Positions 8,555 to 19,130 are shown, counted from the stretch's first letter. The stretch is DNA of 45,938 nt from CAUZSN01 sp963582345 (GCA_963582345.1 CAUZSN010000007.1:1-45938), one strand, 5' to 3'. Notes: a model not told the origin generated them from the letters alone. Numbers and translations are program-made.

Positions 8555-10141
8555 ATGTGTGTTCAACCAATTCTGATTGACGGGCAATGGGTTGCGTCAA
8601 CGGGAACGAAAAGTTTCCAGGCGACCAACCCGATGACGAAACAAGCAGTAACGGACGAGTATCCAGTCAGCGAATGGACCGAAATTGAAAAAGCCTTACA
8701 GGCTGCCGTGGCCGCCTCGGAGCACACGCGGGGATGGCCAGGTGATCGGTTTGCCAACTTTCTTGATAAGTACGCAGATTGCATCGAAGAACGTACTGAT
8801 CAACTAGTCGACATGGCTCATAAGGAAACAGCGTTACCGAGCTCGCCGAGATTGCAGGATGTGGAACTGCCTCGCACTACAGGCCAATTGCGTCAGGCGG
8901 CCACATCCGCGCGAACAGCGTCGTGGACCATGCCGACCATCGACACTAAGGCCGACATCCGATCCATTTATGGACCGATTGGACCCGTTGCCGTATTTGG
9001 ACCCAACAACTTCCCATTTGCGTTTAACAGTATCGCCGGCGGAGATTTTGCGGCAGCTATCGCGGCAGGCAATCCAGTCATTGCGAAAGGACACTCATCG
9101 CATCCCGGCACAACACGGCTGTTTGCCGAAGCGGCTTTTCATGCAACCCAGAAAACCGACATGCCCCCGGCCATGGTTCAACTGATTTATCGCACCAACC
9201 ACGAAGACGGGTGTCGCTTGGTCTCGCATCCACTGATCGGAGCGACCGGTTACACTGGGGCTCGCGGCACGGGACTCGTACTGAAAGAGTCGGCCGACAA
9301 AGCCGGCAAGCCGATCTACCTGGAACTTTCCAGTATCAATCCGGTTTTTATTCTACCAGGCGCATTGGACGAACGATTAAACCAAGTCGCTGATGAATTC
9401 ACGACGAGCTGCCTGATGGGAACCGGACAGTTCTGCACGAAGCCGGGATTGGTGATCCTCCAAGCAGGTAAAAATGCCCGAAGGTTTGTGGAAACGGCAA
9501 AGCAGCGATTCGACGAGTCGCCTGTAGGCACACTGTTGAACGAAAGCGTGCAGTCCCACTTCACACAAAGTATCGACACATTGACACGAGAAGGCGCTGT
9601 TGTAGTCGTTGGTGGGAACGCCGGAAAAGGCAACGGGTATTGCTACGAAAACACGTTGCTGGAAGTTGACGGCGACACATTTGTCTCAAAATCCGAAATT
9701 CTGCAAACTGAGGCCTTTGGCAACGGTTCACTGTTCGTCCTGGCCAAGGACGCGGACCAGATGCTCGAAATCGCCGAACTATTGGAAGGTAACCTGACGG
9801 GCTGCGTCTACAGCGACACAAATGGCAATGACGACGCCCTGTATGACCGAATCGTTCCGACCCTTCGCCAACGTGTTGGTCGCCTTTTGAATGATAGGAT
9901 GCCGACAGGCGTTGCTGTCTCGGCAGCCATGAACCACGGCGGCCCGTTCCCGGCGACCGGCCATCCGGCATTTACAGCGGTCGGCATCCCGACCTCAATC
10001 CATCGCTTCACCAGCTTGCAGTGCTACGACAACGTCCGCCCTCACCGCCTGCCGCCACTTTTGCGAGATAAAAGCCCCGACGACAATACGTGGCGACTGA
10101 TAGACGGCCAATGGACACGCTCCGGCGTTACAACCGAGTGA
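8555..10141 (+). CDS. NADP-type aldehyde dehydrogenase, 2,5-dioxovalerate (alpha-ketoglutarate semialdehyde) dehydrogenase-like
   Basis: A 528-aa ALDH superfamily enzyme oxidising an aldehyde to an acid. Signature residues are visible: the oxyanion Asn in FGPNNFPFAFN (Asn152), the general-base Glu in YLELSSINPVFI (Glu257) and the nucleophile Cys in GTGQFCTKPG (Cys294). Length, the FGPNNFPF form and the QFCTKPG loop fit the KGSADH-type subgroup that makes alpha-ketoglutarate from pentose, hexarate or hydroxyproline breakdown, better than generic ALDHs. The ATG at 8555 follows a weak purine-rich stretch. It is transcribed alone, convergent to the DUF1501 gene. No sugar-acid dehydratase lies adjacent, though an HpcH/HpaI aldolase is at 35219. 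Exact substrate is uncertain. Confidence 0.85.
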   Translation: MCVQPILIDGQWVASTGTKSFQATNPMTKQAVTDEYPVSEWTEIEKALQAAVAASEHTRGWPGDRFANFLDKYADCIEERTDQLVDMAHKETALPSSPRLQDVELPRTTGQLRQAATSARTASWTMPTIDTKADIRSIYGPIGPVAVFGPNNFPFAFNSIAGGDFAAAIAAGNPVIAKGHSSHPGTTRLFAEAAFHATQKTDMPPAMVQLIYRTNHEDGCRLVSHPLIGATGYTGARGTGLVLKESADKAGKPIYLELSSINPVFILPGALDERLNQVADEFTTSCLMGTGQFCTKPGLVILQAGKNARRFVETAKQRFDESPVGTLLNESVQSHFTQSIDTLTREGAVVVVGGNAGKGNGYCYENTLLEVDGDTFVSKSEILQTEAFGNGSLFVLAKDADQMLEIAELLEGNLTGCVYSDTNGNDDALYDRIVPTLRQRVGRLLNDRMPTGVAVSAAMNHGGPFPATGHPAFTAVGIPTSIHRFTSLQCYDNVRPHRLPPLLRDKSPDDNTWRLIDGQWTRSGVTTE

Positions 10142-10222
10142 GCTGCTAATCCGTATCAGTGTCGTGTAATCGTAAACATGCTGAGATTTCAAGTGCTCAG
10201 TGCGGCCGCGCAGCTCGTTTCG

Positions 10223-10339
10223 TCACAAAAGACGAGCCACCTGCTCCGTCAGCTCCACACCGAGGTCGTACAATTGCTCAATGCTTCGATTTCCAATCCG
10301 CTCAAAGACACGCTGCGCATAACCGCCCAACTCCCAAAC
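10223..10339 (-). pseudogene. Possible gene remnant (about 38 codons open)
   Basis: Between the convergent ALDH and DUF1501 genes the minus strand has a short frame, stop to stop, reading ELGGYAQRVFERIGNRS, then IEQLYDLGVELTEQVARLL. The amphipathic, protein-like composition suggests the C-terminal tail of a degraded helical protein, but there is no good start and no family I can name. It may be chance. Confidence 0.2.
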
Positions 10340-10366
10340 TCAGCTGACCAGTAATTGACCCGACCA

Positions 10367-11635
10367 TCAGTCAATCAACTCTTTGATCGGCACGCCGCCG
10401 TTGATAAGTTTCATGGGACGGCCTCGCTTCGACGTGTGCATGCGCGTGGTTGGAATACCTAAGGCATATGATGCCGTGGCCCAGATGTCGCCCGGTAGGT
10501 AACTCTTGCCTACGACGCTGACACCGTCGCCGTCCGTTTCGCCGATAGCTTGGCCGTAGTTTAAGCCGCCACCACCGATCATTACCGTCCAACTTCTCGC
10601 CCAGTGATCGCGTCCCACGTTTTGGTTGATCCTCGGCGTGCGGCCAAACTCGCCCATCCACACCAGCACCACGTCGTCCAACATGCCTCGCTGACTCAAA
10701 TCCTGAGTCAACGCCGCAATGCCTTGGTCCAACTGTGGCAATCGCTGGGTCTCGAGCGCATTAAACACGTTCGCATGCAAGTCCCAACCACCCATACCGA
10801 CCTCGACGAACGGAACGCCCGTCTCAACCAAACGACGAGCCATCAACAAGCCCCGGCCAAAGTTGTTCGCTCCGTATGCCTCGCTCACCTTCGGCGGTTC
10901 TTGATCGATCTTGAACGCCTGCATCTGCTCAGACGTCATCAAATTCACCGACTTCTTGTAGATGTCCTTGTGCGACTTGGGCAACTCGCCACGGTTCGAG
11001 TTGATGAAGTTCGTCTCGATCACATTCATCATAGCCAAACGCTGGCGCAGACGGTCTTTATCCTTCCCCATATCTGCGTTGCGGATTTGGCCGTTCGAGC
11101 CCACCACGAACGGAGCGTGCGACGCGCCGAGATAGCCCGGACTGCCGCTAGGAGCGTTCACTGACACGAACGCCGGAATATCCAGTTCATCCCGCTTCGT
11201 CCCCAATTCATAGCTCACCACGCTACCAAACGTTGGGTGCACTACCGTCGGGTTTGGCACAAACGACGTGTGCAGGTAGTAGCGGCCCCGACCGTGGTCC
11301 GCTTCCCGAGTACTCATCGAACGCACCAGTGATAGCTTGTCCATCACCATCGCCGTCTTCGGCATGTGCTCACAGATTTGGATACCAGGGACATTCGTGT
11401 TGATCGGCTGGAACTCGCCACCGTTCTTGCTGCCCGGTTTCAGATCCCAAATGTCGATCGTCGGCGGACCACCCCCCATCCACATCAGGATGCACGCTTT
11501 CTGCCTCTTCTGAACTTCGACCGCGTGAGCCTGCAATTGAGAAATAAACTGTAGCGCCGGCAACGTCGCCGCACTGCTCGCCAAGTGACGCATGAAATGG
11601 CGACGATTCATGCCGTGAGGAGTCGGAAGAATCAT
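10367..11635 (-). CDS. DUF1501 domain protein, Tat-exported
   Basis: Start at the ATG at 11635 (422 aa), set by the strong Shine-Dalgarno AGGAGGGACC just upstream; the start at 11692 would lie inside the upstream gene. The N-terminus has a twin-arginine signal (MNRRHFMRHLASSA) and the body is the sulfatase-like DUF1501 family (PF07394): WMGGGPPTIDIWDLKPG, STREADHGRGRYYLH, EVGMGGWDLHANVF, and WMGEFGRTPRINQNVGRDHW. Planctomycetes carry many copies, nearly always paired with a DUF1549/DUF1553 gene as here. The family belongs to the alkaline-phosphatase-like fold; a role in polysaccharide processing outside the inner membrane is a common proposal but unproven. Its Shine-Dalgarno overlaps the stop codon of the upstream partner, so translation is probably coupled. 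Confidence 0.9.
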   Translation of the reverse strand: MILPTPHGMNRRHFMRHLASSAATLPALQFISQLQAHAVEVQKRQKACILMWMGGGPPTIDIWDLKPGSKNGGEFQPINTNVPGIQICEHMPKTAMVMDKLSLVRSMSTREADHGRGRYYLHTSFVPNPTVVHPTFGSVVSYELGTKRDELDIPAFVSVNAPSGSPGYLGASHAPFVVGSNGQIRNADMGKDKDRLRQRLAMMNVIETNFINSNRGELPKSHKDIYKKSVNLMTSEQMQAFKIDQEPPKVSEAYGANNFGRGLLMARRLVETGVPFVEVGMGGWDLHANVFNALETQRLPQLDQGIAALTQDLSQRGMLDDVVLVWMGEFGRTPRINQNVGRDHWARSWTVMIGGGGLNYGQAIGETDGDGVSVVGKSYLPGDIWATASYALGIPTTRMHTSKRGRPMKLINGGVPIKELID

Positions 11636-11649
11636 TGAAGGTCCCTCCT

Positions 11650-13410
11650 TTAGTGATTGAAAATGAATTCGTTCGAGTTCAACAACGCCCAAAACAAGTC
11701 CTGATAAGCGTCCAGCTTGTTCGACCGCGACCGGATTAGTTTAGTGGCCGACAACGTGTCGCGACGGCTTGGGTATCGGTTGAGCGTGGCCAAGTACAAC
11801 TTGCGGATTTTCACTGCGTCACTGCCTTTGCCGGACAGGGTCGAGTGCAAAAAATTGCCTTTCTTGGCGCTGATCGCATTCTGGATCAATTGTCCATTCA
11901 TCATCATCAATGCCTGAGGGATTGTGCCGTTGAACATCGTCGTTTCGTCGTTCTCGTCCGTCCCAAAGGCTATCACGAACTGACGCAGCCACTGCTGCCG
12001 CTGCCGTTCCGACTGATCCCAACTCGACCGCCCCGACATATGCGCGCCCGTGGCAATGATCAACGAATCGTACAACTGCTCCGCTTCCATCGACTTCACG
12101 TACATGTGGCTAAACAACGCAGTTTCGCCCGCCGCCGGGTTGTCGATTTGGTTTGTTCGAGTCACTCGGCTAGTTAGGTTGTATGCTTTGCTGTTCGTGA
12201 TCCAGCGGATCAACTGCTTCACATCGTAGCGACTCTGGACGAATTCCATCGCCAATCGCTCTAACAGCTCGGGATGCGACGGTGAATTGTGAGGGCCCAT
12301 GTCGTCGATTGGTCGAGTGAACCCGTAACCAAAAAAGTGACTCCACAGACGATTCACGAACGCCATGGCTATATACGGCCTGCCACCCGCGACCATGAGC
12401 TTGGCCAACTCCGTGCGACGGTCCAATCCCACAGACGGATCCACTTCCGTGTCAAAAAAAAACGGATATGCGATCTGCATCAAACCACTCCGTTTCTCGA
12501 AAAATACGCCCTCCTCAGCCAAGTCTCGACGCACCAATTCTGAAAAATCATCCACCATTCGACCCGTATTTGGATCGTACTGCCGGTGATCCACCCGACG
12601 CATCTGACGAAAGAAACTGTTGAACTGCCAAAACTGATCTTGTTTCCAATCGTTGGTCGGATGGTCATGGCACTGAGTGCACTGAACCTGAATCCCCATG
12701 AACAACCGAATCGTCTTGGCTGTCGCTTGCACGCCTTGGTCCCGCATGGTCATCTGAGCTAGCAGATAGTTGACCGCGCCGTTCTCCTCGAAATGTCCTT
12801 CCGCCGTCACCAAGTCACGCACTACCACGTTCCACGACCGGTTCTTAGCGAACGCCTCACGGAAGAACTTCTGCATCGCCCGCCGGCTGGTCCGCCGAGG
12901 TGTCTGGCGGCCGATACACAGGTTGGTCCAGATCGTGGTCCAATTGCGCACGTAGGCGGAATCATCCAACAACGAGTCGATCATCTTGGACCGCCTCGCT
13001 TTGTCTTTGTTAGCCAAAAACTTCTCTACAACCTCGGCCGGAGGAATACAACCCGCGATGTCTAAATACACTCGCCGCAGCCACTCAGCATCGTCGGCCA
13101 CCGGTGACGACTGAATCTTTTTCTCTTCCCATGCTTGTCGCACTTGCCTGTTGATAAACTCGATTATCGTATCTGACCACCCGGTCGTGAATGGTTCCGA
13201 ATTCCGCGAGCTCTTGGTCCTCTCCACCCTCGTCGACGCCCCTCTCTTCGCCACTGAACGCCTCTTCGCAGAGGCTGTCTTCTTGTTCGACGACGGTCTC
13301 CGTGCGGCAGCCACTTCAGTCGAATAGCTGACGAAGCAACACGCCAACGCGACAACGAAGCCCACTGTTAGAAAATTTGCACAATTTGAACTCAAGTTCC
13401 AACGATGCAT
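11650..13410 (-). CDS. DUF1549 and DUF1553 domain protein
   Basis: A 586-aa exported protein with a signal peptide (hydrophobic LTVGFVVALACCFVSY, Ala-rich cleavage region) then a basic linker. DUF1549 (about 85-290) shows DAEWLRRVYLDIAGCIPP and the single heme-like motif in VQCTQCHDHPTNDWKQDQFW; DUF1553 (about 330-580) shows FVNRLWSHFFGYGFTRPIDDMGPHNSP-type sequence and a C-terminal ALLNSNEFIFNH. Both domains are hallmarks of planctomycete two-gene units with DUF1501, proposed to act on complex polysaccharides; the biochemistry is not established. Start at 13410 is preceded by GGAGG. It is the first gene of the pair, and a perfect TATAAT -10 lies upstream. Only one CxxCH is present, whereas many family members also have an N-terminal cytochrome domain. 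Confidence 0.9.
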   Translation of the reverse strand: MHRWNLSSNCANFLTVGFVVALACCFVSYSTEVAAARRPSSNKKTASAKRRSVAKRGASTRVERTKSSRNSEPFTTGWSDTIIEFINRQVRQAWEEKKIQSSPVADDAEWLRRVYLDIAGCIPPAEVVEKFLANKDKARRSKMIDSLLDDSAYVRNWTTIWTNLCIGRQTPRRTSRRAMQKFFREAFAKNRSWNVVVRDLVTAEGHFEENGAVNYLLAQMTMRDQGVQATAKTIRLFMGIQVQCTQCHDHPTNDWKQDQFWQFNSFFRQMRRVDHRQYDPNTGRMVDDFSELVRRDLAEEGVFFEKRSGLMQIAYPFFFDTEVDPSVGLDRRTELAKLMVAGGRPYIAMAFVNRLWSHFFGYGFTRPIDDMGPHNSPSHPELLERLAMEFVQSRYDVKQLIRWITNSKAYNLTSRVTRTNQIDNPAAGETALFSHMYVKSMEAEQLYDSLIIATGAHMSGRSSWDQSERQRQQWLRQFVIAFGTDENDETTMFNGTIPQALMMMNGQLIQNAISAKKGNFLHSTLSGKGSDAVKIRKLYLATLNRYPSRRDTLSATKLIRSRSNKLDAYQDLFWALLNSNEFIFNH

Positions 13411-13462
13411 TCGAGAACCTCCGTCGAATCCTAACGTCTCACTTATTATTGAATTACTTCAA

Positions 13463-13489
13463 ATTATAAATATGCTTCACTTGTGTAAA
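13463..13489 (-). promoter_or_regulatory. Candidate sigma70 promoter for the DUF1549/DUF1501 pair
   Basis: On the minus strand TTTACA (13489-13484) and a perfect TATAAT (13468-13463) are separated by 15 nt, about 50 nt before the ATG at 13410. The spacer is short, but the AT-rich setting supports it. Confidence 0.4.
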
Positions 13490-13573
13490 AAAGGCCAATC
13501 TTGACAATGCGAGCCGCTCGCGAAGCAGGGCGACAGGAAAAACGGTATCTTACATCGTTAGGATTTCACCTAA

Positions 13574-13717
13574 ATGAGTCAACGGCAACGGAAAGTCGCC
13601 GCCGAGAAAATGTGTTGTGAAGTCAACATGGAAATTTCTGCAATCGCTCCGATAAATCTGTCGGCCTCGCCGATCGCTGATGTGATCCGTCCCAGTTGCC
13701 CCGGTTGGAAAAAATAA
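13574..13717 (+). CDS. Possible 47-aa small protein upstream of atp operon
   Basis: ATG at 13574 to TAA at 13715-13717, beginning MSQRQRKVAAEKMCCEV. It has a basic start, then a neutral stretch ending PSCPGWKK. AGGA lies about 10 nt before the ATG. No family is recognised; it sits alone in the 590-bp gap before the atp promoter. Coding status is doubtful; the rest of the gap shows nothing but the promoters. Confidence 0.22.
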   Translation: MSQRQRKVAAEKMCCEVNMEISAIAPINLSASPIADVIRPSCPGWKK

Positions 13718-13917
13718 CGAAACTATGTGGTAATTTTACACGATGCGCTTCGCTGTTTCATCCTAATAATTGTTTCCTGAAATGCCTTGGCTCAATCAAC
13801 AGTGAATCAACGACTCAAATTGTTCTAGCCTCGATGCATGGGAATCTGGAAATTTCCTCAGTTCTGAGAACTTCGAAATTCAGTTCTGGGAAAACCGAGA
13901 TGACCTTAATATAGCCT

Positions 13918-13946
13918 TTGACAATCCGAAAGACACGGAATAGACT
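13918..13946 (+). promoter_or_regulatory. Candidate sigma70 promoter of the atp operon
   Basis: A perfect TTGACA (13918-13923), 17-nt spacer and TAGACT (13941-13946) lie 54 nt before the atpZ GTG. Spacing is ideal; the -10 matches 4 of 6. Confidence 0.55.
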
Positions 13947-13999
13947 AACCGCCGAGTTCTGTGCGATTTGTGCAGTATTCCGTAATACGAGGGGCTGTT

Positions 14000-14263
14000 G
14001 TGTCTGGTCTGTCCAAGGATGACCGACCTCCTTTGGTCGTCGCCATGCAGTGGATCACCCAAATCACGACAGTGGCGTTGATGATGGTCCTACCAGCAAC
14101 GTTAGGTTATTACCTGGACCAACCCGATCAATGGGGGATGGAGCCTTGGATGATGGTTTGCGGGGTCATCATTGGTTTCGCAACAGGAACATTTCACCTG
14201 CTTCAAATGGCAGGAGCGGGTGGTAAGAAGAATCATCGAAACAAACACATCGATTCGTCTTGA
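14000..14263 (+). CDS. atpZ: AtpZ/AtpI-family protein (ATP synthase accessory)
   Basis: The GTG at 14000 (87 aa) is preferred over the upstream GTG at 13961 because GAGGGG lies 7 nt before it. The product has two membrane segments: one at about 14-36 (QWITQITTVALMMVLPATLGYYL) and one at about 47-70 (MMVCGVIIGFATGTFHLLQM), with a short charged tail. This two-helix layout and the lead position match AtpZ/AtpI proteins, which help assemble the c-ring or move Mg2+/Ca2+ in some bacteria. Its stop overlaps the TTG start of the next gene (TTGA). Similarity is judged from topology and context, since the family is poorly conserved. Confidence 0.7.
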   Translation: MSGLSKDDRPPLVVAMQWITQITTVALMMVLPATLGYYLDQPDQWGMEPWMMVCGVIIGFATGTFHLLQMAGAGGKKNHRNKHIDSS

Positions 14264-14655
14264 ACGATTACAAAGACAGTTTACAAACAACGACAAGTCA
14301 ATGCGGTCGGCTGGCAGTCGTCACAGCCGGGTTGTGGTTACTGCTGGCTGGCCCCGCATGGTCTCTGGCCGACGCTGAGGGGTTGGAAGGCCTCTCGTAC
14401 GCAGCGGTGATTTGTTTGCTGCCAGGTTGGCTGTTCTTTTTTTTAGTCTCGCGGTATCGTGTTGCGGATAATCAGGGTACTGTCGTGTTGTTGGGAACAG
14501 CGATGCGGCTGCTGTTTGTCGTTGCGGTGGTAATGATCGTCCAGTCAATGCGAACAGACCTCGGCCCCCGGGAATTTCACATTTGGATCATCGTGTTCTA
14601 TTTAGCAATGCTCTTGGTCGAGACATTGATCTTGGTCAAACAGCATTCCGCATAG
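14260..14655 (+). CDS. ATP synthase subunit I-like membrane protein
   Basis: A 131-aa protein started at a TTG overlapping the atpZ stop. Four hydrophobic segments are visible (about 18-36, 48-64, 76-95, 104-125), the layout of AtpI/AtpR proteins encoded just before atpB. AtpI assists c-ring assembly and is not essential in several bacteria. There is no strong sequence motif, so the call rests on position, topology and size. The stop lies 18 nt before the preferred atpB start. Confidence 0.65.
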   Translation: MNDYKDSLQTTTSQCGRLAVVTAGLWLLLAGPAWSLADAEGLEGLSYAAVICLLPGWLFFFLVSRYRVADNQGTVVLLGTAMRLLFVVAVVMIVQSMRTDLGPREFHIWIIVFYLAMLLVETLILVKQHSA

Positions 14656-14673
14656 GGCACACGATTGCTGAGG

Positions 14674-15576
14674 ATGACAACGGAGATGGCAACCGGTCAC
14701 GACGACGTTTTCCATCACGTCCGAGACAGCCATGCGTTTGAGCTCCCCAAAATTATGGGTTATGGCGGTGAAATTCCCGTCCCCTTTGGGCTGAGCAAAT
14801 TCATGGTTCTGCAGCTCGTTGCTTTCATCGCTGCCTTATTGATTTTCAAAGGACTGGCACGACGAATTCGATCCGGTGAGCCAGCACAAGGTCGCTGGTG
14901 GAATTTCTGGGAAATGTTGGCACTGTTTATCCGCGACAATATGGTCCGACCAACGATCGGTGGGGGGCATCACGGCCACGAAGGCACAGAACATTCACCT
15001 ACCAATCCGTCGCAAGGACATTCGCAAATTGTCCGAGGCGGGCATCCAGCGGACAAGTATCTCCCATTTGTGTGGTCGTGTTTTTTTTACATTCTCTTCT
15101 GCAACCTGCTCGGCGCGATCCCCTGGCTTGGTGCGGCCACTGGCAACATCAATGTGACAGGAGCATTGGCACTTGTCGCGTTCAGTGCAGTTGTTATCAG
15201 CGGCTCGACGGAAGTCGGACCAGTGAATTTCTGGCTATCGTTAGTACCTAGCATGGACATTCCCGCCGCAATGAAGGTTGTGCTGGTACCCTTTATCTGG
15301 CTGATCGAACTATTGTCACTTTTCATCAAGCACAGCGTTTTGGCCGTACGTTTGTTTGCAAATATCATGGCCGGCCACACAGTAATATTTGTTCTTCTGA
15401 CTTTTATCGCCGCACAAGGTGTTGCCGACACGAGCTTGTTTTACCTCGTTGCTCCCGCAAGCGTATTGGCTCAAGTTGCCATCAGTACGTTAGAATTATT
15501 TGTCGCTTTCCTACAAGCATATATTTTCTCATTCCTTACGACGGTGTTTATTTCAATGGCAATTCATCCTCATTAG
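14674..15576 (+). CDS. atpB: ATP synthase Fo subunit a
   Basis: Subunit a forms the proton half-channels against the c-ring. The essential arginine is present in LAVRLFANIMAGHTV (about residue 226 from this start). Five to six membrane helices are visible, including IPVPFGLSKFMVLQLVAF, YLPFVWSCFFYILFCNLLG and LFVAFLQAYIFSFLTTVFI. A His/Gly-rich loop (GGGHHGHEG... to HSQIVRGGH) is inserted between the first two helices, longer than in E. coli and often seen in planctomycetes. Starts at 14665 (TTG), 14674 (ATG) and 14686 (ATG) are in frame; I choose 14674, with low certainty. It is followed by a 169-nt leader before atpE rather than tight coupling. Confidence 0.95.
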   Translation: MTTEMATGHDDVFHHVRDSHAFELPKIMGYGGEIPVPFGLSKFMVLQLVAFIAALLIFKGLARRIRSGEPAQGRWWNFWEMLALFIRDNMVRPTIGGGHHGHEGTEHSPTNPSQGHSQIVRGGHPADKYLPFVWSCFFYILFCNLLGAIPWLGAATGNINVTGALALVAFSAVVISGSTEVGPVNFWLSLVPSMDIPAAMKVVLVPFIWLIELLSLFIKHSVLAVRLFANIMAGHTVIFVLLTFIAAQGVADTSLFYLVAPASVLAQVAISTLELFVAFLQAYIFSFLTTVFISMAIHPH

Positions 15577-15628
15577 GCGAGTTTCGGCATGTCGAATTAG
15601 TTATTGCTTCAACGATAATTGTTTGAAT

Positions 15629-15716
15629 AAGGCCGAGCGTCGGACTCTTGTAGATCCGATACCTTGTGTCACGACTGAGAGCTTTCAGTCATTTCACATA
15701 AGAGGCTCGGGGCCTT
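15629..15716 (+). promoter_or_regulatory. Structured leader upstream of atpE
   Basis: AAGGCC-GAGC (15629-15638) pairs with GCTC-GG-GGCCTT (15705-15716), enclosing a perfect 6-bp hairpin GACTGA/TCAGTC (15673-15678 and 15685-15690). The fold ends about 20 nt before the atpE Shine-Dalgarno. It may be an mRNA processing or translation-enhancing element for the high-copy c subunit, as known upstream of E. coli atpE; that parallel is inference. Confidence 0.45.
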
Positions 15717-15745
15717 CTAAACCAAGCAGAACAGGAGATCGAAAC

Positions 15746-16048
15746 GTGAGCCCAAGTTTTCGCACTGCCTTCTTTACAATCTGTGTTTTCTTTACGATGG
15801 CCGTACCTGCGTTGGCGCAAGACGGAGGAACACATTTTTCTGGCGCGATCGGTGCGGGTGTTGTCATCATCGGTGCCGGATATGGGATCGGCAAGATCGG
15901 GGCTTCCGCTGTGGAGAGCATGGCTCGCCAACCCGAAGTTTCCGGTCCGATTCAGACCGCGATGATTATTTCCGCAGCTCTAATCGAAGGTGTCACCCTT
16001 TTCGCACTGGTGATTTGTATCATTCGTGGAAACTATTGGACGGTATAG
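15746..16048 (+). CDS. atpE: ATP synthase Fo subunit c
   Basis: The GTG at 15746 (100 aa) follows AGGAG by 8 nt; the frame is open upstream to 15500, so a longest-ORF call would wrongly add 82 residues. The protein has an N-terminal signal-like segment (FRTAFFTICVFFTMAVPALAQ) that is probably removed, then the two-helix hairpin: GAGVVIIGAGYGIGKIGASAVESMARQPE with the glycine-rich helix and polar RQPE loop, and IISAALIEGVTLFALVICII with the ion-binding carboxylate (Glu81). There is no Ser or Thr right after Glu81 and no helix-1 Gln of the Na+ type, so protons are the likely ion. It lies between atpB and atpF. Confidence 0.95.
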   Translation: MSPSFRTAFFTICVFFTMAVPALAQDGGTHFSGAIGAGVVIIGAGYGIGKIGASAVESMARQPEVSGPIQTAMIISAALIEGVTLFALVICIIRGNYWTV

Positions 16049-16106
16049 TTGGGCCGTTTGGACGCGGCGACTCTTGATGAAAGCAATTTTCTAAAGGTGT
16101 GTGTTA

Positions 16107-16772
16107 ATGCGCAATCTGCTGACCTATGGCTGGTGGACAATAGTTTCGTGCATCGTTTTGACCATAGCGGAATTCACGCCAATTTTCGCTGCAGACGAGC
16201 CTGCGACGACAGCACATCACGCGGACGAAAACGCCAAAGAAAGTGGCCACGAAAAGGGAGCTCCGCTTGAATACGAGCCCGACTTGGCTTGGTGGTCACT
16301 TACCGTCTTCGTCGTATTCGTACTTGTGCTGTGGAAGTTTGCGTGGGGACCGTTAATTGAAGGGCTAGACAAGCGGGAAGCTCAAATTCGGCAAGACATT
16401 TCCGATGCCGAATCAGTTCGGATCAGGGGCGAGCAAATGCTGGCCGAACATGCGGACAAGTTGGATAAGGTCCAGGACGAAATCCGCGAAATCCTGACTG
16501 AAGCTCGCCGTGACGCCGACCACACCAAGAACGAAATTATCGCCGAAGCCCAACGCGAAGCCCAAACGACCAAGCAACAGGCGATCGACGAAATCGAGCG
16601 ATCTCGCGATCAAGCTCTGAAGGAATTGTTCGATCATATGGCAGTGCAAGTGGCCAATGCCACCGAGCACATTCTGGGCCGAAGTCTGACCGACAGTGAC
16701 CAGGACCGCTTGATCGACGAGGCACTGCAACAGGTATCGCAACAGTCGGACAAAATGGGAATTTCAAGTTGA
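16107..16772 (+). CDS. atpF: ATP synthase Fo subunit b
   Basis: The b subunit is the peripheral stalk that holds F1 to Fo. From the ATG at 16107 (221 aa; a GTG two codons upstream is possible) there is a signal-like first helix ending FAADEP, a hydrophilic His/Glu linker, the membrane anchor WWSLTVFVVFVLVLWKFAWGPL (about residues 52-73), then a long right-handed-type coiled coil rich in Ala, Glu, Gln and Lys (KREAQIRQDISDAE to DHMAVQVANATEHILG). The N-terminal extension before the anchor is common in planctomycetes. AAAGG lies about 9 nt before the ATG. Only one b gene is seen, so it presumably acts as a homodimer. Confidence 0.93.
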   Translation: MRNLLTYGWWTIVSCIVLTIAEFTPIFAADEPATTAHHADENAKESGHEKGAPLEYEPDLAWWSLTVFVVFVLVLWKFAWGPLIEGLDKREAQIRQDISDAESVRIRGEQMLAEHADKLDKVQDEIREILTEARRDADHTKNEIIAEAQREAQTTKQQAIDEIERSRDQALKELFDHMAVQVANATEHILGRSLTDSDQDRLIDEALQQVSQQSDKMGISS

Positions 16773-16802
16773 TGATCGCAAATAACAAGTCTGGCACTGC
16801 GT

Positions 16803-18939
<2,137 letters not shown>

Positions 18940-18995
18940 TCGTCGAAATGACAACCCACAGCTAATGTTCGCAGTTCAATATGTGAAACTAAAGA

Positions 18996-19130
18996 GTGGA
19001 TGAATTGGAGAAAGCCATAAACGTCAGGAAACTCGTTAGCTGTAAGGCAATTCTATTTGTCTGCCTCGGAGCATTGCTATGCGTTGCCATGCAGCAAGCT
19101 GTTTTTCCGTTCCTTCTCCATCATCAATAA
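18996..19130 (+). CDS. Possible small single-pass membrane protein between atpA and atpG
   Basis: GTG at 18996 (44 aa) or TTG at 19005 (41 aa) to TAA at 19128-19130. The product starts with a charged stretch (EKAINVRKLVSCK) followed by a hydrophobic helix (AILFVCLGALLCVAMQQAVF) and ends PFLLHHQ, the classic layout of a small membrane peptide with cytoplasmic N-terminus. It fills most of a gap in an otherwise standard operon. Purines (GAGTGGA) precede the TTG. No family recognised; coding is not proven. Confidence 0.35.
   Translation: MDELEKAINVRKLVSCKAILFVCLGALLCVAMQQAVFPFLLHHQ

Noticed and set aside
10213..10237. GCTCGT/ACGAGC hairpin as terminator for ALDH and DUF1501
   Set aside because: Only 6 bp with a 13-nt loop and no T-tract; too weak to call.
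15500..15745. N-terminal extension of AtpE
   Set aside because: The open frame upstream is chance; GTG at 15746 has AGGAG at the right distance and begins with a sensible leader segment.
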